A stretch of DNA of 64,000 nt from Lyophyllum atratum (Eukaryota > Basidiomycota > Agaricomycetes > Agaricales > Lyophyllaceae), in contig JACGCN010000005.1 in assembly GCA_014905825.1 (NCBI GenBank), forward strand, positions 1,860,001-1,924,000, given 5' to 3'. The notes under the pieces were generated by a model. The model ran no database searches. It had not been told where the DNA came from and saw only the letters and a program-made list of their open reading frames with translations. Position numbers and translations under genes: made by a program. Positions 32,834 to 44,603 of the stretch are shown in pieces. Numbering within the stretch: the first letter of the stretch is position 1; the number at the start of each line of letters is the position of its first letter.

Positions 32834-33429
32834 TTGTGTAGGTGATTTGCATTATTTTCGGTCGAGTGATGACTCATTTTCTGTCTACTGTCAGTGCAAC
32901 CACCACCTTACCCACTGTCGTTACTGTGACTTTACTGTTCTGATTCGTCGTGTTACTCTACTAGGGTTGGAAGAGCGTCTTCCTTGTACAAGCGGCGGAC
33001 AACTTAAATATCGTCCGGTCCTCAACCATCTGCTCCTTAGACTTGACAGCTAATGAACGCATGTATTAATGGCTGTGAGTGGAGCCTCTGGACGTAACTC
33101 TGTTCGTCTCTAAGTAGCGTGCGGAGGATCCCTTTGAAGTCGTGAGATGGATGACTTCATTTCACAACCTTGAACGGGGGTGTTGATGGTGGAAGCCCGG
33201 ACAACAGCTACTACGAGCTAAATCACTGTCCTCCCGGGAGGTTCTCAGCGGTCGTCGCGAAAGAGGAAGTGACAGGACGAGGCGGACCGTGTTGTTATGG
33301 ATGCGAGGTTCCCAGTGATATTTGTGATTTCCTGGGGTCCATGGAGTTAAGTGACTAGTTAGCCGACTCGGATTCGGAGTATGTCTTCCATCTTTTTGAC
33401 CATTGCACATGTCTCTCGAGTCATCGGTG
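32834..33429. other. Intergenic, nothing convincing
   Basis: The 3' flank of the hydrolase gene meets the end of the broken methyltransferase. A minus-strand frame (33162-33506) is open but its lower half has no family features. Confidence 0.4.
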
Positions 33430-34440
33430 GCTAACTGTGGCCAATCAAAGTCCCCATCTTCACTGGCTGATGATAGAGGTAGTGAGCAGAGAACCCGAGG
33501 AGACATGGCGATCGGAACAGAAGGTTACCTTCAGGGAAGGATGGACCCACTGGCATCGATACATCCTGCTGACGAACTGCTCCAAATTCTCCGTTGGCTC
33601 TGATCACGCTGTCCAACCCTTCTGCAGCATTGACACGCGCGTTACGGGCAGCGAGTGACTGCCGAAGGGCAGAGCACCACTTCCGGACCAGTGGTCTGTG
33701 TCAATGACCTGCTTATGGGCATCGACAACGAAGAAGTCCCATTCTGGAGCTGGAGGAAGCCGCCTGTCCGTAAGGCAACTGACATCGCGCTAATCAATGA
33801 TGCGTAGTTCTTAATCCCTTTCGTCAGTTTGAGGTAGGTATGTTCGGGGATCCGTGGAGGGGGACTCACCCATGGCACTCATGCGACCATTTACAAGATC
33901 GAATTGCATGTGAAGACCTTTGTTAGCGTCGCACTATCGATCATGGACCATCGATGTCGATACATGGTTTGGTACCTTCTTTTGCTTACCACGTCAACAC
34001 TAAGGACCAGTTGAAGATTTCCCTCGTTCGCTAGGTGTAGTTTGAGTTTCAAGAGCACAGCTTACCGTAAGTTCTTTTGAGCCAGCCTTTGGTTGCTCTA
34101 GTTGATATACTCCTACAGATTCCGGTGGACGTCCGACGAAGGCTTACCCAACATCCATTGGCGCAACATCTAAGCCAACTAAGTACTGGGCAGTGAGGAA
34201 ACTCTGTGGCCACGTCCATAGCGCTGATCTTTTGACATCAAAACAAACAGGATGGGAATGTTCGAAAAATGGCTTCACCATGCACCAGTACCACATCCGA
34301 GGTCTAAGACAGCCTTCTTACGGCCAGTACTGTCAGAGAATCAGCCTTACGATGATGCTAGTGATGACCCTGGCCGGCTCCATAGATAGAGTTACAAGCT
34401 TACTCAAGCGAGCGATTTCTTCATTATTTACCGGCAGTTG
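33430..34440 (-). pseudogene. Broken SAM-dependent methyltransferase gene
   Basis: Translating piecewise on the minus strand gives a class I methyltransferase. Motif I is KKAVLDLGCGTGAW at 34278-34320, followed by a donor. The next parts are MDVATEFPHCPV, then VGLDVAPMDV, then NLQLVLSVDV, FDLVNGRMSAM at about 33915, EWDFFVVDAHKQ at about 33745 and SALRQSLAARNARVNAAEGL with ANGEFGAVRQQDVSMPVGPS to about 33520. The reading frame breaks three times inside exons: one extra base before VGLDVAP (near 34181), one missing base before EWDFF (near 33753), and a further shift near 33690. Such breaks argue for a pseudogene. Sequencing error or wrongly placed introns would be the alternative. Confidence 0.6.
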
Positions 34441-36037
34441 TCATATGTCTTTGCGAGTGGGTAGGAAGAAGTGGGAATTCCGATGGCGGGAATTGGACGG
34501 AAACTGGGAAAGACGGCTTCAGAACCTGTGGTGGCACGGTCATATGCTTTATGACTCACCGAGTCAAAGTTTGCAATGTAGTTTCCGCAGCCGCAGAGCT
34601 AGAGACATAAGGACGAGCGCGAGGGAGAAGGAATGTTGGTCGGCACGAGGATTAGCGAAGCACCAACGAAGCACGGTGAGCATGGGTATACAAATGATTA
34701 GGTGGGAACTGAACTCTTCTGGTGTAAGGTGGAGGTTTATGTATCTGGAGGCTGTAAGTCTCTTGAAAACTCTTGGAATTAAATTAATGTCGCTCTATGC
34801 TTAGCCCCACGAAAGTACAATAAGGCGGAAGTTTTGCCACCATCCCATATGTTCAATACCACGAGGTGCGGAATTGTCTAGAGATTTGGGAACTGAAACT
34901 GGATAACTCCGTACGGCCGTGAGAGTGGAGCTTTGGAACGGTTGCATATATGTCCTGGACTATGGGTCGTAGGTAAGTAGTGTGAGTCAGAAAATCCGAT
35001 GATCGACCTCGGTCCCCAGTGTCCGGGAGGTGAGAGAGGGAAGAGGCGAGAGAATCATAGTGGCAAGATTTCATGAAAAACGCAGGCGTTATGTAGCGTA
35101 TCTTCCAGGAGTCGTGAATTTATTGGACTTACAACATGCCCCTGCGCGCCATGGCTTTTGTTAACGTTGTACCTTAAATCAAGCGATTGAAGCCACATGG
35201 AGTAAGAGTGGCTTTAGTGATCGGGTCCCATCCCAAGTTCGGGAATCGGCGGCGGTCATACTTGGGTCATACATACCAAAGGACGACGTTCACCATCGCA
35301 ACCTAAGGCTACAGCACTTCTCGTACCATCAATTCTCACAACTTTGGCACTTATTCTCGCCAATGTCTCCACCTATGACGCCAGGACACCTATTCTCGGC
35401 CTGTACCATACGAATCACTCCCAATGCAGCATGACCATACGGTGCATACTTCCACAATGTAAGATCCCTGCAGCTCTGAGTGCCGATCCTTACCATTAAC
35501 TGCTACAACATGCTTCTGAAGATCAATCCTGTCATACTTGATGCTGATATCATGCAGTTCTCAGATCAACATCTCGATTGTTTTGACTTTTACTCAGGGG
35601 GAGCTGGGGTGAGTATCGAATCCCCCGGAGACAACACCAGAAAAGGGATGGTTGTGTCCAGGTAAAACTTCCGTTGCTTACAACCTGCCGTCGGCTGCAG
35701 TAATGCTGCATGGCAACTCTACAGTACGGAGTAACAGGACAGCTTCATAACCCCGAACTGTCAACTGGTCTCTTAGCATTGATAACTGAGTGGCGATCGC
35801 AGGCAGGATGCTCATGTTACCACTATACAAAAACTCAGCAGAGGCGCTTCTTTTGAGTGAAGGAAGCATCGGGCGAGTTTGTTGAAAAAGTATTGATCCA
35901 ACCTTCGTCAAGCGGGCACGATCTTATGTCGACTTCTCTGATATCATTCCCATCAGAATCTGGGACAGGACCTGGGATCTGTCCTTCATAAAGTCGCGGC
36001 CCTCTTTCGGTGTCAGCTCCGTACACCTCTCAAAACT
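34441..36037. other. Gene-poor region
   Basis: A minus-strand frame at 34853-35074 and scattered others are open, but no domain was seen. The missing N terminus of the broken methyltransferase may lie in the left part. The right end is the promoter of the rhodopsin-like gene. Confidence 0.4.
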
Positions 36038-37359
36038 ATGGCAGCCGTTTCCCCCATAACGGTAGACTCTGTGAAAGGTATGTGAGGTCTCCCGCCCTCT
36101 TCAGCAACTAACAATATCACTTCCTCGCAAGCTATTGGATTGGCTGGACCGATCACTGCAGCTGTAGTGACCTTGGTGCGCTTGTTCGAACGTACTCGGA
36201 ACAGAAAATTCGGTTACGACGATGGGTTCGCTGCACTCTCTTTGGCGATTCTCGTCGTCTTCGTCGCAGGTCTTTTTATTCATTTGGGTGACCCAAGTAA
36301 GTAGGATGACCTAGCATCGACCGTTCGTTAACAAAGCCCATTTAGCCCACCTCTCCTACACAACTCGGGTGGGTATGTACTATGTCTTATCACAAGGTTT
36401 CTACGGAGTCATATGGTATATGTTTATGTGCTTCTGTGGCTTTGGACTACTGCTGAAGGTTGAGACAATGTAGGACTGCCAGATTGTCAATCCTTTTCTC
36501 GATCGTTCGAATAACCCCTCCAGGGAACACCAAGAAGATCTTATATGGCTTAGTTGGCTCCTTCGTACTTCTCTGGGCCATCCTTTTTGCCCAGGTATTC
36601 TGGGTATGCGAAAATCAACCTCTATGGAAGGTGGGTAAGACAATATATGTCCGACAATTACCCCGCCGAATGCCTTCGTTTGCTAGGACACACCTGCTCC
36701 TCAATGTGCACTTGGGAGAAACGTCGCCATTGCACAGCTCATTAGTAGGCCCTCCCTATTGAGTCTTGGCTTTGAATCTGAACTTCACGACCACCAGGCG
36801 ATATCTATGCCGATGCCTCTCTAATCGCTGCGCCTCTGAGGCTCCTCTGGAACTTGGGTGTCGCACGAGCCCAACGAAATCGCTTGCTCTTGGTGTTTTC
36901 ATCCAGTATCGTCACAGCCGTGGCGAGTCTCATCCACGCCTACTACGTTCTCCGGGTTGGAGGACTGGACGAAGTGTTTGTCGCTATCGTGGAGGTGCGT
37001 CAACTTTGGTCGATGACCGATTCTTCCAGCTGAAGGTCCTCTAGGATTGTGTATCCCTATTGGTTTGCAACCTCGCCGTTATAGTAGGACTGGTTGCGCG
37101 TGTCGTCGAATCTCGCGGTGGCAAATCTCACGGATTAAACTCAGAGAGTTACGGCATGAGCCGTTCCAAGATAACGACCACCGGCGGTGTAGGAGCACGC
37201 TCTGTCGAATTCACCTCGACACGCACTGTCGATGATGGGCTCAACGTCAAGGTCGTCGATATACACACGGGTCCTTTCGGCGATTCTACATACCCAAAGG
37301 ACGGAGATAAGGCCTTCCACTATCCCAAACATCCCTACCAAGATAACGGCTACGCCTAA
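36038..37359 (+). CDS. Fungal rhodopsin-like multi-span membrane protein
   Basis: The start at 36038 gives a short first exon (MAAVSPITVDSVK). The second exon encodes TM1 and TM2 (LAGPITAAVVTLVRLFERTR, GYDDGFAALSLAILVVFVAG). Later exons give TARLSILFSIVRITPPGNTK, a long hydrophobic helix (ILYGLVGSFVLLWAILFAQV) followed by FWVCENQPLWK, then DIYADASLIAAPLRLLWN, a further helix and CNLAVIVGLVARVVE. The tail is hydrophilic (SYGMSRSKITTTGGVGA..HPYQDNGYA) and cytosolic. The layout resembles the fungal rhodopsin-like membrane domain seen in many basidiomycete proteins of unknown role. There is no retinal-binding evidence. Confidence 0.78.
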
Positions 37360-37832
37360 AACACACGAGAGGTGGTTTAAGGCTTAACAAGCCATCGGAA
37401 GTAATTTTATATACTTATTCGCTCCTTATTACCTGCACTGATGTACCATAGTGATACATCAAAGTCTGCTAGACCGACCAATATACCTGTACTTCCATGA
37501 CTTTCGAGAGAGGACGCGAACGAAACATAAAATTAGCGATCTTGGCTCCCTAGGACGGGACGTGAAGGAAAGTTATATTGGCCTAAAATAAGTGAATGAA
37601 AACACGAATTTAACAACTTTTTGAATGAGCGGGAACACTGTTGAATTTTCTGGGTATGTGCTCGTCAACCGCGACTTGTAGGGCTCATTATTATAAGTCA
37701 GGGTCACATCAATACATGCAGTATGCAACGAGATACTCCAGTCCGTTACTTATTAAACCTCTTGAGACAAAGTATTCAGCACCTTCATTTTGTCCCAAGA
37801 GGTCCCTGGACGGTGCTACAGGTATACATCGG
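37360..37832. other. Convergent intergenic region
   Basis: AT-rich 3' flanks of two converging genes. No gene was recognised. Confidence 0.5.
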
Positions 37833-38456
37833 TCAATGTCGCCAACCACTCTCATGTCCATTTTCCATCATGGGTTCAACAAAGCCACGGAAAGTCCATG
37901 GTCTACCTTCTTCCTCTCTGCAAAGTTCACGATTGCTTTGATCCTGAGACCACCGCATACCGTAACCTTCTGGTACTCGGATTTCGTACACCAATATTTG
38001 ATGTGGAAGCCAATGTAAATTCCGCCATGTCGCACCATTCATCACTTTCCAAAAGAGCGTAACCGCCTTTTCATTGATAACGGACACTGGTCCAGACGGC
38101 GTGCCCCACCATCCAGCACTCGCCTCCCTTCTATCGTGTTCGTCCTCTTCGGCGTCGTCAGATTCCAAGGTCTGCGAGCGGTGGAAGTGTTTTGACCAAG
38201 CACGTGCTCCAACGAAAAGCCCGACTTTATTAGGCACAAGGAAGGCAGCAAGGCATAACTCCGGAGTAGGAGGTGTGGCACCCAATGCAGAGCCTACGGT
38301 ATAAGCGAGGCCATAGGATAGGTGGACAAAGAGTGGAGTTTTTCTAGCTGCGTCGGATGGTTCTTCGGAGTGCGTACGCAGATATTCGGTAACCTTTTCG
38401 CGCTCAGCGGCGGCTGAAGGGAGTTCTTCCATTCCTTGACAGTGCGGTGTCTCCAT
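37833..38456 (-). CDS. Conserved-looking protein of unknown function
   Basis: This is an intronless gene of 207 codons beginning METPHCQGMEELPSAAAERE. It has a hydrophobic middle (HLSYGLAYTVGSALGATPPT, LCLAAFLVPNKVGLFVGARA), an acidic loop (SDDAEEDEHDRREA) and an aromatic-rich C terminus (KAVTLFWKVMNGATWRNLHW, LPHQILVYEIRVPEGYGMRW, WTFRGFVEPMMENGHESGWRH). The C-terminal third has the dense Trp, Tyr and Gly pattern of a real folded domain, and the final GFVEP.MENGHE.GWRH seems familiar from hypothetical fungal proteins, but I cannot name a function. It is divergent from the CWC16 gene, with about 170 bp between starts. Confidence 0.72.
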   Translation of the reverse strand: METPHCQGMEELPSAAAEREKVTEYLRTHSEEPSDAARKTPLFVHLSYGLAYTVGSALGATPPTPELCLAAFLVPNKVGLFVGARAWSKHFHRSQTLESDDAEEDEHDRREASAGWWGTPSGPVSVINEKAVTLFWKVMNGATWRNLHWLPHQILVYEIRVPEGYGMRWSQDQSNRELCREEEGRPWTFRGFVEPMMENGHESGWRH

Positions 38457-38627
38457 TGAAGGGGATTAACGTTATCAATCAACGGCCAGCTTCAGTGATG
38501 TGCGCCGCAAAGATCGTGATCGTTGCATGATCGACACCTATCGAGTGGTGTTGATGTCTATTTGGATTAGTTGTTATTGGCCTCTCTACAGATCTCTGTC
38601 GGACTCTGACCAAACTCTGACCACGAT

Positions 38628-39836
38628 ATGCAGGGATTCAACAAGTAAGTTGCATTGTTATATTCACACTTGGAAGGCTGACAGCGTTGTATCTAGGTAC
38701 TACCCCCCGGATTATGATCCCTCCCATGGTAGTCTGAACACTTACAGAGGTGAGTAAACGTTTCGAGTAAAGTGTGACCACCGTAATAAGTGTCAGGCAA
38801 ACATGCCTTGGGTGATAGGGCTCGGAAAATTGACCAAGGAATCCTGATAACGCGGTTTGAGCTGCCTTTTAATATCTGGTGGTGCGTTCATGTCGCGATC
38901 TATGCCTCATTCAGCCTTATTGACGCATGCATTACAGCGGAACATGCAATAACCACATTGGCATGGGTGTGCGGTACAACGCAGAGAAGAAAAAGATTGG
39001 CAACTATTACTCCACCCCCATCTTCTCATTCCGATGCAAATGTCATCTGTGTGATGGTTGGTTTGAAATCCAGACCGATCCTAAGGTAAGCCTACTGATT
39101 CCTCGTCTTCTATGGAAGATGACGTCTCTTTCTCGGTAGAATACCCGCTATGTGGTAGTGTCGGGGGCGAGGCAAAAAGACGAAGATTGGAATCCTGAAG
39201 AAAACGGCGGCTTCGCTGTACACGGTGCGTATTTGAGGCACCAGCAGCAATCATAAGCACGCGCTAACGGCGTCTGCAGATACGGAAGGGGCAGCTGCTC
39301 CAGTGGATCCACTGGCGGCGCTCGAGAAAACCACGAACGCCCAAAACCATTTAACGAATGTCCAAGCACCCCGGCTTGAATCGTTGCAATCCCTTTCCGA
39401 ACAATACAACGCTGACCCATACGCCCTGTCTAATAAAGTCCGGAAACGTTTTCGGGAGGTGAAGAAGGTGGAAAAGCGGAAACAGAGGGCTGACGATCAT
39501 ATCAAAGGCCGTTATGGGTTGCCAGCCTCCTTGAGCCTGCTGGAAGAAGACGAGGTGTCAAGAAACGAAGCCAAGGAGAAGTGGGCACACGCCCAACGCG
39601 AGGTAGCTGCGGAAGAGAGCAACAAACTTGCTGTTGACATTGTCTCAATCCCATCATCGTCCTCGAAAGCCACCCAACCGCAGCGTCGCAAGTCAACATC
39701 TCGTAACCCACCGCCCAAAAATCCTATCGATTCATTAAGGGCGCGGATTTTGGAGAACACTGCTCGTCAGACCAATCCCTTTAAGTCCCAATTGACAGGG
39801 AGCAAGGACGATAGTCGCATACTCGTAAGGAAGTAG
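38628..39836 (+). CDS. CWC16-family splicing protein (CCDC130/YJU2B, fission yeast Saf4)
   Basis: Exon 1 is only MQGFN plus part of a codon. The next exon gives KYYPPDYDPSHGSLNTYRGK, then HALGDRARKIDQGILITRFE. An intron in the zinc site joins IWWC to GTCNNHIGMGVRYNAEKKK, followed by GNYYSTPIFSFRCKCHLCDG and FEIQTDPK, so the CxxC and CxC..C ligands are complete. The C-terminal half (from about 39300) is hydrophilic and helical (KVRKRFREVKKVEKRKQRAD, GRYGLPASLSLL) and ends RILVRK. The combination points to the CCDC130 branch rather than Yju2 itself. Family members act in or near the catalytic spliceosome. Confidence 0.92.
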
Positions 39837-40188
39837 GACGTTAGCCACCATGGTGCACCCACTCGTCGTTTGTATCAACATGTCGTGTAGCTTTAGCCAT
39901 TTTTCATTTCTTGTATACTTACATAATATGTATTGTTCGGACATCTGCTGGATCAGCAAGAAATCGATAGCAGTAAAACAACAGTAGGTAGTACAGAGAG
40001 CGCGTAACCAAGGAAAATAATAGTGACAACGACATCGGGTGGGGCGGGGGACGGGGAAGGTAAATATTTGACTCCAGAGAGGACCATAGGATAGAATAAA
40101 CCAATAACACAGGTGGAATTATCGAGCAGGTGAAGTTAGTGAGTAAGAGGAATGAAAGACAAATAAGCTATGAACCTAATACATACAA
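39837..40188. other. Convergent intergenic region
   Basis: 3' flanks of the CWC16-family gene and of the SWI1-like gene. Nothing else was seen. Confidence 0.5.
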
Positions 40189-43100
40189 CTATGAACCGAA
40201 GATGGCCCATGGCTGTTCCTGTGTAGGCATCGGACTGTCCCATTTCCAATCTCCAGACTGGTAATATGCAGATTCCCCTCCGTCGATCTCCTTCCAAGGA
40301 CCCAGACGTAGAAGATCTGGAAGCTCCTCCGTTTTCGGCTCCGTCGATGATAGCAATGCGTGATGTGCAGCGTCCGCTTCCGAGCCAGATTCGGGACTAG
40401 GGTTTGTGGATGATGATGGCACTAGCTCTGGCGTAGGTGCCTTCGAGTCGTCACCATTGTCATCGTCGATGGTTCCAAATGATGAGAAGTCGAAAAACTC
40501 GACGAACTCGTCGGCAGGCGGTTTTATCGAGGTCGATGGCATACTTGATTCTCCTAATCCACCGAAAGATGAGAGCGCTAGGGCATCCGAGCCCTCTGGG
40601 ATAGTACCGTATCCCTTGAGAATCATGTCCAATGTCTCCGAGATATCGGAAGACAGCGACTCCTGCCCCTCTCCCGCCATCTTTATGAGCTCCGTCATCT
40701 GCTCCAAGAAGGCACTGGCATCTTCCTCTGTCTTGACATTCTCCACAGCCTCCGTCTTCTTCTTCAGTACGTCGCTGGGTGGCCCTTCCCACTCGGTCTT
40801 GATGCGTTTGGGTGGAGAAGGTTCGCTGGCGACGCCAGACCCAGATGCGACTGGACTAGCCCCGAAGTTATGAGGTGCATCCTCTTCGCGAGGGCGCTTG
40901 ACATTACCACCGGAACTTGTGGTAGAAGTTTGCGCTTGCTCAGCAGCAGGCGGTGCAGAGGTCGATGCGGGTTGATTTTTGACCGAGGGACGACGTTTTG
41001 GCGGATTTTTGGGTTTCACTGGGGGCTTGCCCTTGGGAGACTTGGGAGCCTGTGGTGATGATGCGGTCTGAGTCGGGGTAGCGGCACTGGGAAGGGGTGT
41101 GGATGCGGAATACGGTGGTGTGGGCGTGGAGACGGCGCCACCAGTCGTGGCGTTGGGTGTCGAGGCCGAAACCTTCTTCATCACAGGAGGAGGTCGAAGT
41201 GTTACGGGAGGGCGATTAGGAGGAGAGAGGGCCGATGCCATCTGTTGCTGGGGCAGAGACTGTGACGGGGGTCGGTTCATCTCCGGGGTGAGATGGTTAC
41301 TGGGTGGCATGTTAATACCAGGAGCCTGGAGGTAGTGTTGCTGGGGTGGCTGCTGGCCTTGCTGGGGCTGGGGATTCCGGTTGAGGTTTGTCGCAAGGTA
41401 AGCCTGGACGGTGTCATTTGCACTGTGTACCTGCGCCATCATGTTCCGGAGAATGTCAAGGCCGACGATATATCGAGGGTTGGGGGTATTTAGCATGCCT
41501 CGTTGTTGATTGACTGTCAAGATCTTAAATGGAGAAGGTTACTACACATAAAGAGGACAAAGAATCGTAACGCACGATGGCGATCAATTTCCTTATCAAG
41601 TCTTCGGACTTCAGGACATAAAAATACATCGGGAGTTTGGTGTCAATCTCCTGAGCATAGTGGTGCAACTGTTGAAGCAGGTTGTTGAACTCCGCCCTTT
41701 GGTCCATAGGAACGTCGACGCCTCGCATGTTAGGCAAATCTAGCAGGCGAAGGACATTATTGACAAAGAAAAAAAGGAAACAAAGCGTTTACGGACTATT
41801 TGCCAGGAAATCCCTTTTGGTCTTCTGAATAAAGGCCATCGCTTGCTCCTTAGTGGCACGCATCAGATTATTGCCGTTCTGGGGATGAGCATGCTGTTGT
41901 TGGGGGAGTTGGGGCTGTCGGTTGTCCATAAAGTTATTGCCCTGCATTGGCAACAATCCATTCTGCTGTTGCATAAACGGCGGGTGTTGACCAGAGGCCG
42001 GGGTGGCATTCTGAAACGGAGGACCTGTCAATCCCTGTCCGCCGTGTTGCTCAGAAGAGCGCAGTCCTTGATTCTGGAACTGCCCACGAAACATGCCCTG
42101 CTCCATCACGGTCCTCTGCAGATGTGCCCTGTTGTTCTCAACGAACTGGATGATCTTGTCCTGGACTCCCTGACGTCGGAGCTCTTCGACCGACTGATTC
42201 GCGTATCCGATGACCATCTGCATCTGATGTGCATTCATCAGGCGATTCTGGGGCTGCGCCTGAGACGGGCCACCATTCCCGTTCGCTGCAGCAGCTGCAG
42301 CTTGAGCCTGTACCGCCGCCGCCGCCTGCATCTTCCTCCTCGAGTCGATGACAGAGTTGATGTAAACCTGGTCGAAGCCCGCCAAGTACTCCTTATACAC
42401 TTGGGCAAGGCGTTGAGCAACACCAGGCCCTGACTTCGCTGGTTCCGTGTCCGTCCCAGGGAACTGGACGAAGCCCATCCTTCCACCGATGACGTTCCAT
42501 AGCTCCTTGTTATGGACCTATCGCAAGCATCAGTAACACACATACATATCACGAAGAATGCACCATACCTTGCCCCAGCCGCCCTCCTGCATGACGTGCG
42601 TATGTAGTAAGTAAAGATCAATTTCGCGCCCATCAACGTTCATCAAACGTGGTTCGTGTTTCACGTTTTTAGTCGCTGAGTAGCTCTTGTACGCGTTCTC
42701 AAACCTATGCTTCTCCAACGGTGGTAGCTGTTGCATGTTTCCTGAAGGTGTCGGTTGTGTCCCGACAGCCACCACAGAAGGAGGCGACGATGTAGCGCCA
42801 TTGACGTTGATGGGGAACGGGAACTGCGGATTTAAGTTCGGCGACATCTGGTTAGAGAATGGACGTCCAAGCGTCGGCCCTCCCACTCCACCAGGCGTTG
42901 GATGTTGTTGCGGATGCGATGGTTGTCCTGACGGCGAGCGGGAAACAACACCTGATGCTCCCAGATGGTTCCCTTGCTGGATTTGGGCGTGTATATTCGA
43001 CGGGCTGGGTTGAATATTGGTTTGTCCTGTGGTCTGGTTGGGCGGTTGTCCATGAGCAATCTGTGCGTTCGCGTTAGGATTGAAGTTCCAGTTCGCCTGG

Positions 43101-44603
43101 CCTGGACCGTTCGCTTGTTGTTGTGCAACTTGCGCAATGGCACTCCTAATGAGAAAGAAGGGGAGAAAAGCAGACACAGCGAAGTAAGTACAGGCGGCAC
43201 GTCATGGGCATGAGAGGAAAGAAGGAGCATCGGCGTACATGTTAGCCCCCATACTCTGCATGGCCTGCGTCATCTTGGCTAGATATTCCTTCTTCTGCTT
43301 GATTTCCCCTGAGAGCGCACGCAACTTGTTCAGGAAATTTGGATCTGGCGACATGGGTCGCGAAGAATTCATTTGCGCGAACATTTGCTCCTGACCCTGG
43401 ATGTGGGTACGGAGAGCAGTGGCTCGCTCGTTGAGCTCGACGAGGGTCATTCTACGCGGCTGAGAGGGTTGTTGTGGGTGTTGAGGCTGTGACGATGGTC
43501 CTCCTCCGATTGGATTCGGACCCTGGATATTGGGATGTGCGGGGGACGGACGACGATCGACCATTCCGGGTGTGAAGAGTTCGCCGGGGGAAGACTGATT
43601 CATGGTCTGCAGCTGCTGTTGATGCTGCGCCTGCTGCTGCTGCTGCTGCTGCCGCTGGTGTTCCATACGCTGCTGTGCGAGATTGATGGGGTTGTTCTGA
43701 GGCTGGTTCTGCGCTAGCAAGAGTTCCAGTTGCCGGGTGACGCTAGGATTATTGTGGCCCGCCTGGTTCGCATTCGCTTGGAAGGCTTGAAGCATGGCGT
43801 TACGAGACATCGACTGCTGCATGGGGGGAGCGTTGGGTAGACCGGCGCCAGAGAAACCGGTCGGCATACTTGTCTGCTGAGACGAGTTGGAACCTGAGTC
43901 GAGAAAGGCAGCTTGAGGTTGCTGTTGACCACTACCAGCTCCACCGCCCATGTTGCCCATTTGTGCACCGAGGCCGAATTGTTGGTTATTGAGCTGCTGC
44001 TGTTGCTGTTGGCCTTGAACACGGGCGAGGTTCTGGCTTCTTATTAGATCCATCATCTAGAGCGTGAAGAACAATGATTTCATGGTTAGCCGGGGGATCG
44101 AAGTCATTTACGTAACAAAATCGGAGGGTGGGTGGGGTGTCGATAAGATGGAGGAAGACCGTGGAAGCGACTAGTGGAAAGGCATGGCTCACGATCGCGG
44201 GCAGCGCGAGACCGCATGCACTTATGCTAGCACGGTGCGGCACAAGGGAAGGCCCAAGTCGTGGTGGTGGATACACATGGACCCAGCCAATTGTTCCGGG
44301 TACAACGGGAGGCGGTGGGCCCAGCGACAGGGAGAATAAAAGTAATCAAAAATTCACCTGAGCATTCGCCTGTGAGTTCATATCACCACCGCCTGGGCGG
44401 AACTGCTGCATGTGCTGTATCTGCTGCCACATACGCCCCTGGTCTGGAAAGCCAGGAAGCGGCGGATGAGCATCCTGTTGCTGCTGCTGCTGCTGAGCTT
44501 GCTGAGCTTGCTGCTGATTGAGCTGTTGCTGCTGCTGTTGCTGCTGCATGAGCCCGGGGTTGAAGTTTGACATCATGGGGTATTGGGATAGACGATCTGC
44601 CAT
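40189..44603 (-). CDS. SWI1: SWI1/ARID1-like subunit of a SWI/SNF chromatin remodeller
   Basis: A large glutamine-rich nuclear protein. It starts at 44603 (MADRLSQYPMMSNFNPGLM) and enters long Q runs coded by CTG/CAG words (around 44480-44550 and 43600-43660). A coiled segment follows near 43290 (LNKLRALSGEIKQKKEYLAK). The ARID domain lies near 42720-42350: LEKHRFENAYKSYSATKN, EIDLYLLHTHVMQEGGWGKV, an intron, HNKELWNVIGGRMGFVQFPG and VAQRLAQVYKEYLAGFD. Further on is KLPMYFYVLKSEDLIRKLI. The C-terminal 443 codons include a Ser/Thr/Pro-rich region and an acidic end closing QPWAIFGS. About seven introns interrupt it. ARID plus Q-rich context is the basis for the SWI1 call. Confidence 0.88.

Noticed and set aside
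34193..34804. Plus-strand frame of 203 codons
   Set aside because: Its left part is antisense to the methyltransferase motif I region, and the translation has no protein-like features.
35200..35270. Segment with a TCCCAAGTTCGGGAATCGG word, resembling 5S rRNA or a tRNA T arm
   Set aside because: No acceptor stem, A box or full 5S fold could be built around it.
40406..40873. Plus-strand frame of 155 codons
   Set aside because: It is antisense to the Ser/Pro-rich C-terminal exon of the SWI1-like gene.
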